The notes under the pieces: generated by a model
Seen by the model: only the letters and a program-made list of their open reading frames with translations
Database searches by the model: none
Told to the model about the DNA's origin: nothing
Translations under genes and position numbers: made by a program
DNA from: Muricea muricata
Taxonomy: Eukaryota; Cnidaria; Anthozoa; Malacalcyonacea; Plexauridae
Reading direction: 5' to 3'
Length of the DNA stretch: 64,000 nucleotides
Assembly: GCA_963855995.1 (NCBI GenBank)
Contig: CAWLCR010000065.1
Location: 131,501 to 195,500, forward strand
Shown: positions 8,901-19,600 of the stretch, piece after piece
Numbering within the stretch: position 1 is the first letter of the stretch
Layout: every line of letters starts with the position of its first letter

Positions 8901-9407
8901 GCATGCTAGAATTTGATTATTGCAGAATGGCATATTGCTCATGAACATTTTCTTTCATAGAAATTTTTAACACCAACTGCCTTGGCTGAAGTAGAAAGGT
9001 CCAAAAATTTTTCCAAAATGACAAAAACCCTTTTGTCAGCTGTTTTTGGTCGAGAGGTCTTAAAAAAGTCTACTCTAACTGGAAAGGCAAAAGATGAAGG
9101 AGAGATGTTGGATACCCATAAAGTTGAATTAATCACTGGTGAGTTGCTATCATTGTCAAGCTAGATACTGAGTGTGATTTATATACCAAAGCTCATCATT
9201 TGAAAGGATGAAGCATGCATGAATTGCTTTTTGTTGTTGGTTAGTCTAATGTTTTTTTACTATTCTTTTGCAGCCTATGTCATGCAATCCTTTCCTTTTG
9301 CTACAAGAACAGCCATTAGATTGGCAATATCACAAAAAATTAAAGATGAAAAAAAGGCCTGTGACCGCATGCTAAAATCCCAAGTTGATGCCAATATTGC
9401 ACATTGA
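5910..9407 (+). CDS. BEN-domain protein (BEND5-like layout)
   Basis: Seven exons, 5910-5981, 6095-6248, 6416-6597, 7022-7202, 7705-8138, 8961-9138 and 9274-9407, join in phase into 445 codons including the stop. BEN domains bind DNA or chromatin and usually mediate transcriptional repression. The N-terminus (MKYVVVNWIETNETS then ESCVRD) resembles the start of vertebrate BEND5. Exon 3 is acidic with a KKRRR nuclear-signal-like cluster, exon 4 is a charged predicted coiled coil (SKEELIKEINQLRKELNDEK), and exon 5 is Ser/Thr/Pro rich with repeated TPxTP-type sites. The BEN fold is at the C-terminus: MTKTLLSAVFGREVL, then TAIRLAISQKIKDEKKA. The start is the first ATG before the conserved block. 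The first two exons are uncertain because a TIR element interrupts them. An AATAAA lies 130 bp after the stop. Confidence 0.82.
5987..6130. mobile_element. 144-bp TIR element with 8-bp TSD inside the BEN coding sequence
   Basis: The sequence is bounded by GATGTTAC at 5979-5986 and 6131-6138. Its ends are inverted repeats: the left begins GGGTACTTTACACTTTGCCG and the reverse complement of the right begins GGAAATTTTACACTTTACCG, about 20 of 25 positions alike. An 8-bp duplication fits the hAT superfamily. Removing the element plus one duplication copy (152 bp) leaves a continuous frame running from CVRD into VTMLTNPGKKG, so it entered coding DNA. Read through, it introduces a stop (TAA near 6014). 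It must be spliced out, be absent from other alleles, or have broken the gene. Confidence 0.72.
6095..6248 (+). CDS. BEN gene exon 2
   Basis: Acceptor TTCCTAG|AGTACT (6094) lies inside the inserted element and keeps the frame, adding a few element-derived codons before ISDVTMLTNPGKKG. The donor CATG|GTAAGT at 6248 is strong. If the acceptor is wrong, the coding part from 6131 onward is still secure. Confidence 0.6.
6249..6415 (+). other. BEN gene intron 2
   Basis: Short GT-AG intron (GTAAGT to AATAAG), phase 1. Nothing else is seen in it. Confidence 0.7.
6416..6597 (+). CDS. BEN gene exon 3
   Basis: Sixty codons, rich in Glu, Ser and Asp, with a basic cluster SPLKKRRRNN that could serve as a nuclear signal. 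Donor AAG|GTATGT, phase 0. Confidence 0.78.
6598..7021 (+). other. BEN gene intron 3
   Basis: A 424-bp GT-AG intron. It contains a C11-12 homopolymer near 6931. The plus-strand frame starting at 6818 is intronic sequence that happens to be open into exon 4. Confidence 0.65.
7022..7202 (+). CDS. BEN gene exon 4 (coiled coil)
   Basis: Acceptor TTTATACAG|ATAGTG, donor GATG|GTAAGT, phase 1. It encodes a highly charged helix with heptad-like Leu/Ile spacing (EELIKEINQLRKELNDEK), probably a dimerisation coiled coil. Confidence 0.8.
7203..7704 (+). other. BEN gene intron 4
   Basis: A 502-bp GT-AG intron ending CTATTTTAG. I see no repeat structure or gene in it. Confidence 0.65.
7705..8138 (+). CDS. 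BEN gene exon 5 (Ser/Thr/Pro-rich)
   Basis: The largest exon, 144 codons. It starts with a short helix (LLIEAMASHKVLEKLKKLSE) and continues as a low-complexity linker with repeated Thr-Pro sites (RPVTPKTPP, LPVTPVR, DTPVTPSS) that look like proline-directed kinase sites. Donor CAT|GTAAGT, phase 0. Confidence 0.82.
8139..8960 (+). other. BEN gene intron 5 with a transposon
   Basis: GT-AG intron of 822 bp, two thirds of which is the palindromic element at 8329-8891. The rest is AT-rich with a T10-11 tract near 8250. Confidence 0.7.
8329..8891. mobile_element. 563-bp palindromic MITE-like element
   Basis: 31-bp terminal inverted repeats (8329-8359 and 8861-8891, two mismatches) start GTCGTTGCAATGGAAGTGTT on the left. 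Inside are two further palindromes, one centred near 8570 (AAAACATTTTTTCCGT against CACGGAAAATGTTTT) and one at 8660-8850 (AATTCATCTCCACAAGTTGA against TCAACTTTTGGAAATGAATT). No coding capacity. Confidence 0.7.
8961..9138 (+). CDS. BEN gene exon 6 (first half of BEN domain)
   Basis: Encodes the first helices of the BEN fold (MTKTLLSAVFGREVLKKSTL, then LDTHKVELI). Acceptor TTTCATAG, donor ACTG|GTGAGT, phase 1. Confidence 0.85.
9274..9407 (+). CDS. BEN gene exon 7 (end of BEN domain, stop)
   Basis: Acceptor TCTTTTGCAG, then VMQSFPFATRTAIRLAISQK completing the BEN domain, ending ANIAH and TGA at 9405-9407. Confidence 0.85.
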
Positions 9408-9538
9408 ATTGTATGCTGGATTGGACATGATACAAACAGTACTGTGTGACTTTTTTAAATAGATAATTATAAATGCTGATTTAAATGACTTTAATATTTA
9501 ACTTGCAAGTAGTATGTATTTAATGTTCTCAGCCTGTA

Positions 9539-9544
9539 AATAAA
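9539..9544 (+). terminator. Poly(A) signal of the BEN gene
   Basis: AATAAA 132 bp after the stop codon, followed by a T/G-rich stretch (ACTTTTTTGTTCC), as expected for a cleavage site. Confidence 0.6.
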
Positions 9545-9604
9545 ACTACATTCATATATGATTGCTTACAACTTTTTTGTTCCAGAAGTGAAGTTTTACA
9601 TATT

Positions 9605-10090
9605 CAACATTTTCACATGTGAAATCGATTTCACCAGTGGCGGATCCAGGGTAAGTCAAAATAAATTATAGCAGCTCAATTTTAAATTCAAAATAACTTT
9701 ATAACAATGTCATAGGTTATGAATTTCAAAAGAATAAAATCTAACCAATGAAGTTGCTTTGAAGGTATTTTATAATGTAAATATATCCTAGAATGAGCTG
9801 TGGTAATTTATTTTGACTTACGCTAGGTCCGCCACTGGATTTCACATGTGAAATATACTTCACGTATGAAAATTTCACATGTGAAGTGTTCCAATTCCAC
9901 ACATAGGGTTTGTATGTGAAATTGATTTCACATGTGAAAAATTCACATGTGAAACATGTTTCACATATGAAAGTTTCACATGTGAAATGCATTTCACATA
10001 TGAAAATTTCACATGTGAAGTGTTCCAATTCCACATATAGATTTCACATGTGAAATTTTCACATGTGAAAGTATATGTGAAATTTCCGTG
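9605..10090. repeat. Cluster of TTTCACATGTGAAA palindromes
   Basis: The self-complementary motif TTCACATGTGAA and close variants (CACGTATGAA, CACATATGAA, CACATAGG) recur more than a dozen times in two blocks, 9605-9634 and 9838-10090, separated by an inserted hAT MITE. Each full motif carries the E-box core CACATGTG. Partly tandem higher-order copies (AATTTCACATGTGAAGTGTT at about 9870 and 10004) show local duplication. Confidence 0.8.
9635..9837. mobile_element. hAT-type MITE, 203 bp
   Basis: Ends are CAGTGGCGGATCCAGG and, inverted, CAGTGGCGGACCTAGC, with the inverted similarity continuing through GTAAGTCAAAATAAATTA. An 8-bp duplication GATTTCAC (9627-9634 and 9838-9845) flanks it. Both the CAGTGGCGGA start and the 8-bp TSD are typical of hAT elements. 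It split the E-box palindrome cluster. Confidence 0.88.
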
Positions 10091-10464
10091 TAAGTGGCAC
10101 GAAATAGACCGGTTGAAACGTCCCAAACGGTTAAAGAGGACAACCGTTTGAAGCAGACCGGGGTTTTTTCTGGTAATTTTCCCACTGAGTCGACGAAAAG
10201 TGTGTGTTCCATTTATTTTTTATCCGCGGAATTACAGAATTTTTGTGTCAATGGTAAACAACCTTGTGACAAGTCCGGTGTTCCCGTCAAGCTTGTTACA
10301 AGTTGTGAATAGTTGTTCCAGCTTGTTGATAACTTGGGAAAAGCAGTGCGAGCACACCTAGTTGTCGGCTTGTGTATAGACTTGCTGCAAGTTGTGAGAT
10401 TTTGTAAGTGTACGTTACGTTACGATTGAGAAACGGGCTTTGTACATGAGAAGACAAAACGAAC
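10091..10464. other. Stretch 3' of FERRY3 exon 10
   Basis: I looked here for the missing C-terminal FERRY3 exon on the minus strand and found none. Several short repeats of CTTGTTACAAGTTGTGA type (10300-10400) resemble minor palindromes. No gene is supported. Confidence 0.5.
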
Positions 10465-10667
10465 CTCAGTCATTTCCTCGGCTAGCAACACAGGAAGTGT
10501 AATGGTGTGGATATTTTGACGTGATGCTGTATGAAGAACATTACGTAGACCGCTGACGATTGCATTTCTCGCTGCGAGAGTAGGGGACTTCAATGAGTCA
10601 TCAACAACAAGATGAAATGCCACATGTACTTGAGAAAGGTTGGAGTGACGCGTGATGTAAAAGTTGC
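10465..10667 (-). CDS. FERRY3: FERRY3 exon 10
   Basis: Acceptor GTGTATAG, then codons for [36 protein letters not shown] and [10 protein letters not shown]; donor GAG|GTTCGT, phase 0. It matches the conserved C-terminal half of C12orf4. If the intron were retained, 13 more codons would precede a stop. Confidence 0.92.
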
Positions 10668-13600
10668 CTATACACGAAACAAAATAAGGTTGTCATATGA
10701 GGGATGAGGCGACCCCACAAGCTCACGCTTTAAACATTATCGTGTTTAAATAATGTAATAAATAAAGTCATATTATGAGCTGATGTCAGTTTTAATATCA
10801 TAAATATCCATGGCATCTCATGATACATGTGTCTTTTTTGGAATGGAAATCATGTAGACATGCAGAATATAAAGCCAAGAACAGTTAAAAAAGTCATCAA
10901 CTATAGATTGCCCGAACATCATAATTGATTTACCCTCAAAGTATTTGCAGGCATTAGCATCCTGGAGCATGACAATGGCATCGCGAAGGCGTAGGCTCAA
11001 TTTTTGCTGGAGAACCTATCCTTGAGAATTCGTTTCAACTGTTTGAATGTATATCATTTTTACTCGAGAATAAGACACATTTACTCTTTTAGAATTATTC
11101 AACATTCAATGAAAAAACAGGTTTTTTGGGGGCTATTTTGATGGTTTAACTGCTGTGAATGACGTTCAAGTGCACTTTTTTGAAAATAGATCACTATTGC
11201 GGAGGTTTTGAACGTAAAATGAGAAAAGTGGGCTAGATGCTTACAAAATCATCGTTCGCTGAATATTTCAAGGAGTGGACGTTTTGACCGGTTTCGTAAG
11301 TTTGCGTGGACTTTTAACACTTCAAATCACGATCGATCGCATATATTTAGAAAACGATGTTTATTATGGATGTTTAAGACCCCTTTTACACGGTACCAGA
11401 TTCGCTTGGTCACGACATCGAGTTCGGGTGGTTTGCGGTCATATTCACTCTCACCACTTTTTTCTATGACTACTTGTTGTTAAATTCTGCAATACTTTTA
11501 TAGTGTAAGAGTCACACTTGTCGTGGAACTATTCAATTTGATATCGTGACCATGCGGATCCGGTACCGTGTAAACGAGGTCTTAGTTGTGAACTGGAAAG
11601 CGGTTGCCGAATTTTTTGAGAAATATCGTGCGTTAAGTTGTTCAATGTCAGCAGTCAAGTCGCCTATTATGACTGCATATCCAGCCCAGCTTGAAAGTAG
11701 GATTTTGTTTGTTTGTTTAATATGGTTTTATGAATTTAAGAGAAATGATTGCTTGTGTAGAATCTGCTGGCAAATTAGCACAAATATAACAAATATCAAT
11801 ATAATTTGTGCAAATCTGAGCAGCTAAGCATAGTTTTAGACACTCATAATATTATTAAAGTGCAGGTTGACATATATTGCATGTGTTGCAAAGATGATAA
11901 CAAGTTGTGAAACACTGTGATTTTATAAAGCTCCTGCAAGCCTGTTAACAAGACATTTATAAATGCTTCAAAATATGTGTGAATGTAAACACAGTTTTTG
12001 CAAAACAATATATTATAAAATCAGATATTCTTCAGGATTGCTACAGACATAATTAAGCAATATAACTTGCAAAATTAACCTTTTCTAGGTATCAATTTTC
12101 ATTTGTAATAAATATGACATGGCTGCACGCCGAAAGCAGAACTGCTGCATGTCCATTATTAGCTTATCCCAAATTAAAGTCAATCATAGTACCTCCTGGA
12201 AAACTTGTAGTGTACATGTACTGAAAGACAAATTTTGTGCAGATACAGTATTTAATTTTACATTTTAACTACTAGAACATACTAAACGACCAGTTATCCA
12301 CTCCAGAAGTCTTAAACGAACGATATTCTTCAAAAAATTCGGCAACCACTTTCCAGTTCAGATCCAAAACATCCATGATAAACATCGTTTCCTAAATATA
12401 TGCGATCGATCTGGATTCGAAGTATTCAAAGTCCAGTAATACACGCAAACCGACGAAACCGGTCAAAACGTCCACTCCTTGAAATCTTCAGCGAACGATA
12501 ATTTTGTAAGAATCTGGCCCACTCTTCTCATTTTGCGTTCAAAACCTCTGCAATAGTGATCTATTTTCAAAAAATTCCAGTTGAACGTCATAATAGCCCA
12601 AAAACCTGTTTTTTGTAAAACAAGTCCTAATGTTTTTGCCCTGTTGTGACGCCATCTTGGATTTCTCTATTTGGGGTCACGCGCGCCAGGTATACGACAG
12701 CCATCTAGGTCTCCTATATCTATGTTGCCCGGTCAACACTAAAACCGCAAGTGAGCCATAAGGTTGCTCAATGTCGCTTTGAAATATAACACTTGACATA
12801 TAACAGTTAACAAGACACGTATTGCCTGAACCTTCAGGAAATCATTACGCTTTTTGAACCATCGACTACCGATGTAACATCGCTTCGAGTAACATCGAAA
12901 GTCTTGGGATCACAAAACATACAGTTTTCCTCGGGCTCAGCAAATAAGTGTTAATTACATGATATAAGAAACCACCCAGAAGACGATTTTCTCATATTTC
13001 AGGCAAGGACTCACCAGTTTCCATAGTTGAAGTTTTTAGCACCTCATCATTTCTCGTGCCAGTAACACCAGCAGTTGTTTGAAGTTTCTGTTGTCTTTCG
13101 TCCAAATTCTGTTGAATCATGCAGAGTTGTTTATCCAAGTCGGGAAAGTGAAAGTCAGTTGATCGTTGGCAGATAGAGGCAAACTCTGTAGGAAAAGACA
13201 AGTTTAAATACCACTACCTGCAGACAATTTCATAAAATACAAGAAAAATGATACTCTGAAGAATAAACATCTTGGTAAACTAAAGCCATGAGCATGAGCG
13301 ACGATTTTTCAATTCTACTTCAAAGTCATGGTCAAACAAGAATAATCTATTTGCATGCAAACTTGTTATCATTCTATAAACAAAAGAAAACAGGAAGAGA
13401 TGAAGTATTGGAAACATAACCCTACTGTCCTTTAGACCGGACACACTGCTCTCTTTTCACAATCTTATCTAGGTAAACACTGGAACTCTTCACACTTCTA
13501 AAAACACTAATTCTAACCTTCTGCTATTCATTTAAGCTTTATGTATTAAATATAAAAAGCCCATGCTAAATAATGGATTGTAAGCGTCTAAAGAGCTCGG

Positions 13601-16600
13601 GGTCTTCCCCGAAGTATCAATGTGTTATAATATGCTTTTTTTATTTCTACGCGAGGTAGTGCATCTTTACAGTATATATATATATTTATATGCTCTACAG
13701 TTCACTAGGTCTTCTGCTTTTGTTGTCTAGTTGTTTGTGAGTAGAGTTTTCGCTCTCTTGTGGCTATTCTGCAACTACTCTGCAGCTACTGTCGAGATTC
13801 AGCTGGGGCGGTCTTTTATACTAACGGTCGTAGCAGTTTTTGTGCATGTGAACAGAATGGTGGGCTGATGTGGGCGCAGCCAATCAGGTTCTAGGTTTTG
13901 CATTTCTGAAATCTCGCACCAGCTCTTTTCCTCTATTTATTTAAGGCGTTGTCGCACTATCTCAGACGGTCGTATGCTCCGTCATATTATTTAAAAAATG
14001 TTGAGAACTTAACTTATTTCATTTACTTCTTTAGTAGAACTTAATATCTCTATATATATGAACTTAACTTCAATATATGACTTTTACTTTCCTACAATTT
14101 TACAATGCTACATTTTATGACGTGACACTTTTATTACCTGACCGCGCGAAATACCTCTACATATGATTAACGGCAAAGCCCCAAACCTGTGCACGTGAAT
14201 ATTCAAGTATCATTACTTATACTGTGACGCTGTGTGCTTGCAAAAACAAAGCCCATCATCCTTCCTGCTTTATATTGCCTAGGGGAACTAAACTTGAGTA
14301 TTTTACTCCATTAATTTACTGCTTGGTAACAAATGCTCTGAAGTAAGCTAATGTTTCTAGTACGTCATCTTTTTCTGTTTCTTTGTATAGAGTATGGTAG
14401 GAAATGAGTAAATAAATTATAAGGTTTGACAATGACTTTAAAACAAAGTCGAAATATCACCGCAATATTGTCGTCTAGTTGTCCTGTTGTCTTGATGTCA
14501 CGATGTTATTTTTCGGAGTATGTGTTTTCTTGTAAAACCAGCTTTTATGAGCCATGGTTAACATCTTAAAGTTTTTATGAAACGAAATTTTATTTAACAA
14601 TTTGTTGATCACATGGCAAACCTCCAGTCCACCCTAATCAAGCTGAAGTGTCATTTTAATATCAGCTAGACCGTTCATTGTTATCTATTTTCCCTCATTC
14701 ACAGCAGTTTCAAGCTAGCTGCTCCAAACCTAACTACCGATACCACAAAGTGAGTTCGGGATTTTCTCATAAATATCCTAATATCCAACAATGAAGCCTT
14801 CCAGCGTATCTGAAAGCAAGAAAGTATTGGAGGGGCTTTCAAGTAGACATCCATTTTTGATCAAACAGACTTACAATTTTCTGGCCAACACTGTAAGACT
14901 TCTTCTTAAAGAAGCAGTGTCACATTTCACGCATATTTTATTTCTTTATTTTCTCGCTATTTTACAAATTTCATGTAGATTCAGCTTGATTAAAGGACAT
15001 AAATTGCATTATTTTTACCTTTTTTCTGTATGCAAGAGACAACAGATGTGCGGTGAAATCACTAACGGTTACATCCCGCCTCGATTTTTGCATACTCCAT
15101 GCTTTAAATACATTGTATATCAAATAAATTCTTTTGCGTTGATTTTCGCATAATTTCCTTCGACCTTTGTCATTCTGTTGCTTTTTTATCATTCGGAAAT
15201 ATCGATTTAGACCATGCTCGCCTTCCTTTGAGGACGCCATCTTGGATTCCGAACTTGAAAACGTTGGCCCAACGCTTTCAAGTTTATTATGCGCAGAAGC
15301 ATATGCGTGAAATATGACACTGCTCTTTAATGTCCAACATTTTAGCTACTCTTAAATAAACGAAGCTTTTTCCAAAGTCTTAATGACATGTTACGTCACA
15401 CGTTATATTTGCATGTCCAATAATGGTGAACATCTCTATAAAGAACGCAGTTATAGCAATTTTACGAAGTGATCTTTATAATGCAATTAAGAAAATGCTT
15501 GACAAAATTTCATGCCATAGATACTTTGACATGATTACTAAGTTTCAACAACAGGCCCTGGGTCGTTGACTAAACACTTGCTTTATGATGACACAGAGCA
15601 AAAGACATATATGTAGTTTGCTACCAAAAATGTTTACAAGCAAAGCAACTTGCAGAACACCGAGAAAACGGGTGACCTGTGATTATCTCGTGGAGTGTAT
15701 TCGACACGAATTTTTTTATTCCCTAGCAGAGAACATCTTTTAAAATTGTAACTTTTCAGCCTGGTTCACACTTGTCGTAAGAATTGGAGATGACTTATTC
15801 TGGCCGACATGAGTAAGTGAATTCTATACCATTGTAAAAGCAATCCAATATTTGTGAGATCATACGTGAGGTCCCCGATTCTTACCAGAAGTGTGAACCA
15901 CGATTCAATTGCAAACCATGCGAGGTCAGGTGATCTCTCAAAAATTCATATTACAGCAGCTGTTAGGTAGTTAAAACAACAACCCATAATGAGATAGATG
16001 AGCGTGAAGCCTAATAGATACATGAAAGTTCATTTTGGCATGGTCTTCAGCTTGAATAACCAAATTTATTATTTATTTAACATATTCCTCGTTGCTGATT
16101 GGCTAGCAGCGAATTATGAAATTGTCATATCGCTACTCATACACTCAATACCTAACAAAATATGGAAAATAGCGTCCACAAGTCAATATGAAAAAATTGG
16201 ACGCGTTTGCGCCAAATTAGCATGACGACGAGTATCATATTGACTCGCTCACGCAGTGGTAAGTTACAAACTTGAAACAGGACAAAGAAAAAATTGCAAC
16301 GATAAAAATTAAATCAAAACGCAGACCAAAGACAATGACATAGATTGGAATTATACACTGGAAAAAAATGTAAGAAATTTTGTCTTAAAAGAAAAAACGT
16401 TGCTATGTTTTTGCAATAAGTTCTAGTCCTTTATTTATAACTGCTATAGTATTCTACATATAGGTGCTACTCCTTTCGTGTCTCTAGTTCAACTGTCTCT
16501 CAATGTCAATGTCTCGGCACTTGATCATTAGCAATCAGACTATATTACATTATATTACAGTTTTGAAAAATTTGACACATATCTGCGGAGTGTATTAAAA

Positions 16601-19600
16601 TCCTTTGAATATTTTAAATAAACGATAAAACAGTTACTGAATTCGGTTTTCGCATGATATGAAGAATAATCAAGCCGTCAGTTTGCGTTATCAGCCTCGG
16701 CCTTCGGCTTCGGTTGATAATTCCTCATATCATGCTCAGCCTCATTCAAGGAATTGTTAAATAATAAGGTTAAATGAGAGCTTACTCTGCATCGTGACGT
16801 CACATTGGTTGTTATTAACATTTGTTATCATTTAAACAAAAAAAAAATGCCCCGGAATTCTATCATTATTGATCAAGGCTTTATCTATAACTAAATCATT
16901 TTAATATCATGAGTCCCAACAGTATTGCTGGTTTGCATTTAACGTCACGGCAACTATGTTGTAGGTATAACACAAAAGAATAAGTTACTGGTTCCATTGT
17001 CGGATCAAGCCGGCGTGGGTGGCTGACATTGTCTGCCGCATCCCGAGAGATTGATTGTAAACCAACCGGTTGATTGCAAAGCTCGGTTTGGATTAACCCT
17101 TGTCTAAAATTTAACTCACTGTTTTATGTTCTATGTTTTAACATCTTCGGATCCAGGTTGCGGACGCTACTCTGGTTACGTTTAAATTAATACAAAGCAC
17201 GCTCGAATTGCATCAACGACCCAGCGTTTCCACACTCCAGTCTATGTAGTGTCTTCATCAGTTGTGGTCCGATGTTGCAACGCCGCTTCTTATATACTCG
17301 AAGGATGACATCATTTGTCAACAAGTGGATTATTCTTGACTTCTTGTTGCGAATAGCTCCTGTCATCTCTATACAGAACAGACGGCAGAACTGAGGGTAG
17401 CCATTCAGAAATAACAATAGCTATTTGCTACAACAATATTGCCACTTTTTAGCAAGTGATACCATCCTTCGAGTATATGTGGTGTAGCTCAGCAACGTCA
17501 GATCACTTCGGATGAAAACACTAGCGGACGGGCGTCGAGAAATTTTCCGTGTTTACAATGAGTAATGTAAACACGACTCTAACCAATCAGCATTCAAAAT
17601 TCGCAAATGCTATCTATACATTATAAATTATTATTTATTGAAAATATTTTAGGAGTTTTGATTAGTTATGAGCTAAAGGTGAAATCGTCATATCCGCTTG
17701 GTAGTTGCCCAAATTTGGAGTTGAAAATAGATATACGACATTATGAGTCATTTCGTCGTATAATGAAAACAAATATACAACATTATGACTCATTTCGTCG
17801 AAAATGTATTGACTGACCTTGTAATCAGACAATTGTTTTGAGCATATTTCTTACGTAGTGACAGGCTTATTAAAGTTTTCGAACAATTTCATGCTGTTCC
17901 ATTATCAGCAGCTTGTGCCTTCTTACTTACAAAGCAAGCGTTTAAAATGTTAAGCTACCCAGCATTTGAACGACTGTCCCCTGCTGTCGATCCTTTTAGA
18001 TCTTATCATGGTTATAGCAGTGAAGAACAGTATACATACCTTTCTGAATACCAGTATTGGAGTTAATTCGATCGTCAACAAATAAAACTAAGCCAGAGAG
18101 TGATTGAGAATACAAAGACATAGCAGTTTGAATCCTTTGTGGTTGTGCCCAGATACTACTCCTAGTCAAACATAAACGACAGATAGTGTTACAGACATTT
18201 TACCTGATTTTGCCCATGCATCTTGCAAAATTGCCGTTACTACTTTAAACAGCATCAGTATGGAATCTTGGTCTCAATCAAACATAATATCTCCATAAAA
18301 CATAATCTCAAAATAACCAAACTAGATACAAACCAACGGTAACTCCGAAAATAAACATTTTAATAATCTAGCTTTCGACTAGATTATTAAAATGTTTATT
18401 TTTGGAGTTACCGTTGTTTTGTATTTTGTAAAAATACTCAGTGGTTCACGAAATTTTTAAACAAACTAGCTCTTTTTAGTTTTTCAATCACTTGTTTCAT
18501 TCTCCATAAATATACCCAGTTGTAATGAATTATCAACAAGTCAAGTCCCAAGAAGCTTATCACAAGATTTAACAGCTTGTCATAACGTCCTCCAACAACT
18601 TGGAGCAAAAATTTTCAACAACTTGTGAACAGACTTGTTACAACTTTTTTTTTAGGTTTGTTACAATTTGTGCGTTTAAATTGGCGATTCTATTACACGA
18701 ATTTTTTTAAATTTTATCATTCCTTTTGAAGTCACACACGACGCGACTTTTTTTCCTTTGTTGTAAAGATCTTTTAAAATTGTACAACAAATTCTTCTGT
18801 TTTCATTTCCTTTCTTTCAACTTGAGATATTTTATATTAAGAAGAATGGAAATGAAAAACTGCAAATGAAGTTGTTATGCAGTTTTAAAAGATTTTTCCA
18901 ACGAGGGAATAAAAAAGGTCGTATCGTATACACTTATAATACACACAATTATACACACATGTGTAAGAGGACATTTAGAAAGTGATACGTTTTGAGAAGA
19001 TACGCAAACGTGCGCTTCTTAAAACATATATATGATTTCATATGCATTTATAAAGTATGAGAAAATGATAGATTCATAGACTTAAAAAGGCTGAGACAGA
19101 TCAAACGCGATTTGACAGCGCGACGCGAATTTTCTATTTTCAACGTCCTTTAGCTAACATTAATCCTTTGCTATTTTTTTCCAATCTTCGGAAGGACTTC
19201 AGCAATTTAAGCTATGCACATATCTAACCAAATTTCGTTACGTTGATGGTTTTATTTGCTTTTAAAAATCGATAAATCGCGTCGCGTTGGCAAATCGCGT
19301 TCTGTCTGTTGAGCCTCAATTCTTACCCAGGTTTAGCTGGCTTATAACGACACAAATCCAGAAGATCGCCACACATCAACCGCAAATTATGCGTCGATTT
19401 CATCTGCGCTCCTAAAAAATGTATAGATATCTCCATAAATAGGACTTTCCGATTGAATTCAATAAATTTACAAAACCACTTTCGTTCACTGCGATGAGAT
19501 ATGGGTATCTGGTGAAGTGCGTTGATTTATCCTTAACTGTATTGAATTAAATACCAATTAAATTAAACAAAACATTTACGAATTGCTGTCAAATATGATG

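Larger units (their letters stand above)
10668..13014 (-). other. FERRY3 intron 9
   Basis: Filled mostly by a nested foldback element (11112-12614). The remainder is unremarkable AT-rich sequence. Confidence 0.7.
13186..18039 (-). other. FERRY3 intron 8 (4.9 kb)
   Basis: No exon or gene is supported. It holds a Penelope-tail-like stretch near 14420-14520, a palindromic MITE at 15768-15904, a palindrome of a repeated family at 16620-16770, a second Penelope-like tail at 17130-17420 and a copy of a dispersed repeat at 17590-17960. The open frame at 14791-15153 has no similarity or codon signal that I can recognise. Confidence 0.6.

Noticed and set aside
9741-10212. Minus ORFs with repeated HVKFSYVK-like units, considered as a repetitive protein
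   Set aside because: They are translations of the TTTCACATGTGAAA palindrome cluster.
14791-15153. 120-codon ORF in FERRY3 intron 8
   Set aside because: No homology that I can recognise, hydrophobic chance-like composition and an intronic place.
18205-18270. A minus-strand segment ending at GTAAAATG considered as FERRY3 exon 7
   Set aside because: Its frame meets a stop and the phase does not fit exon 6; the segment 19327-19411 matches the family and fits both phases.
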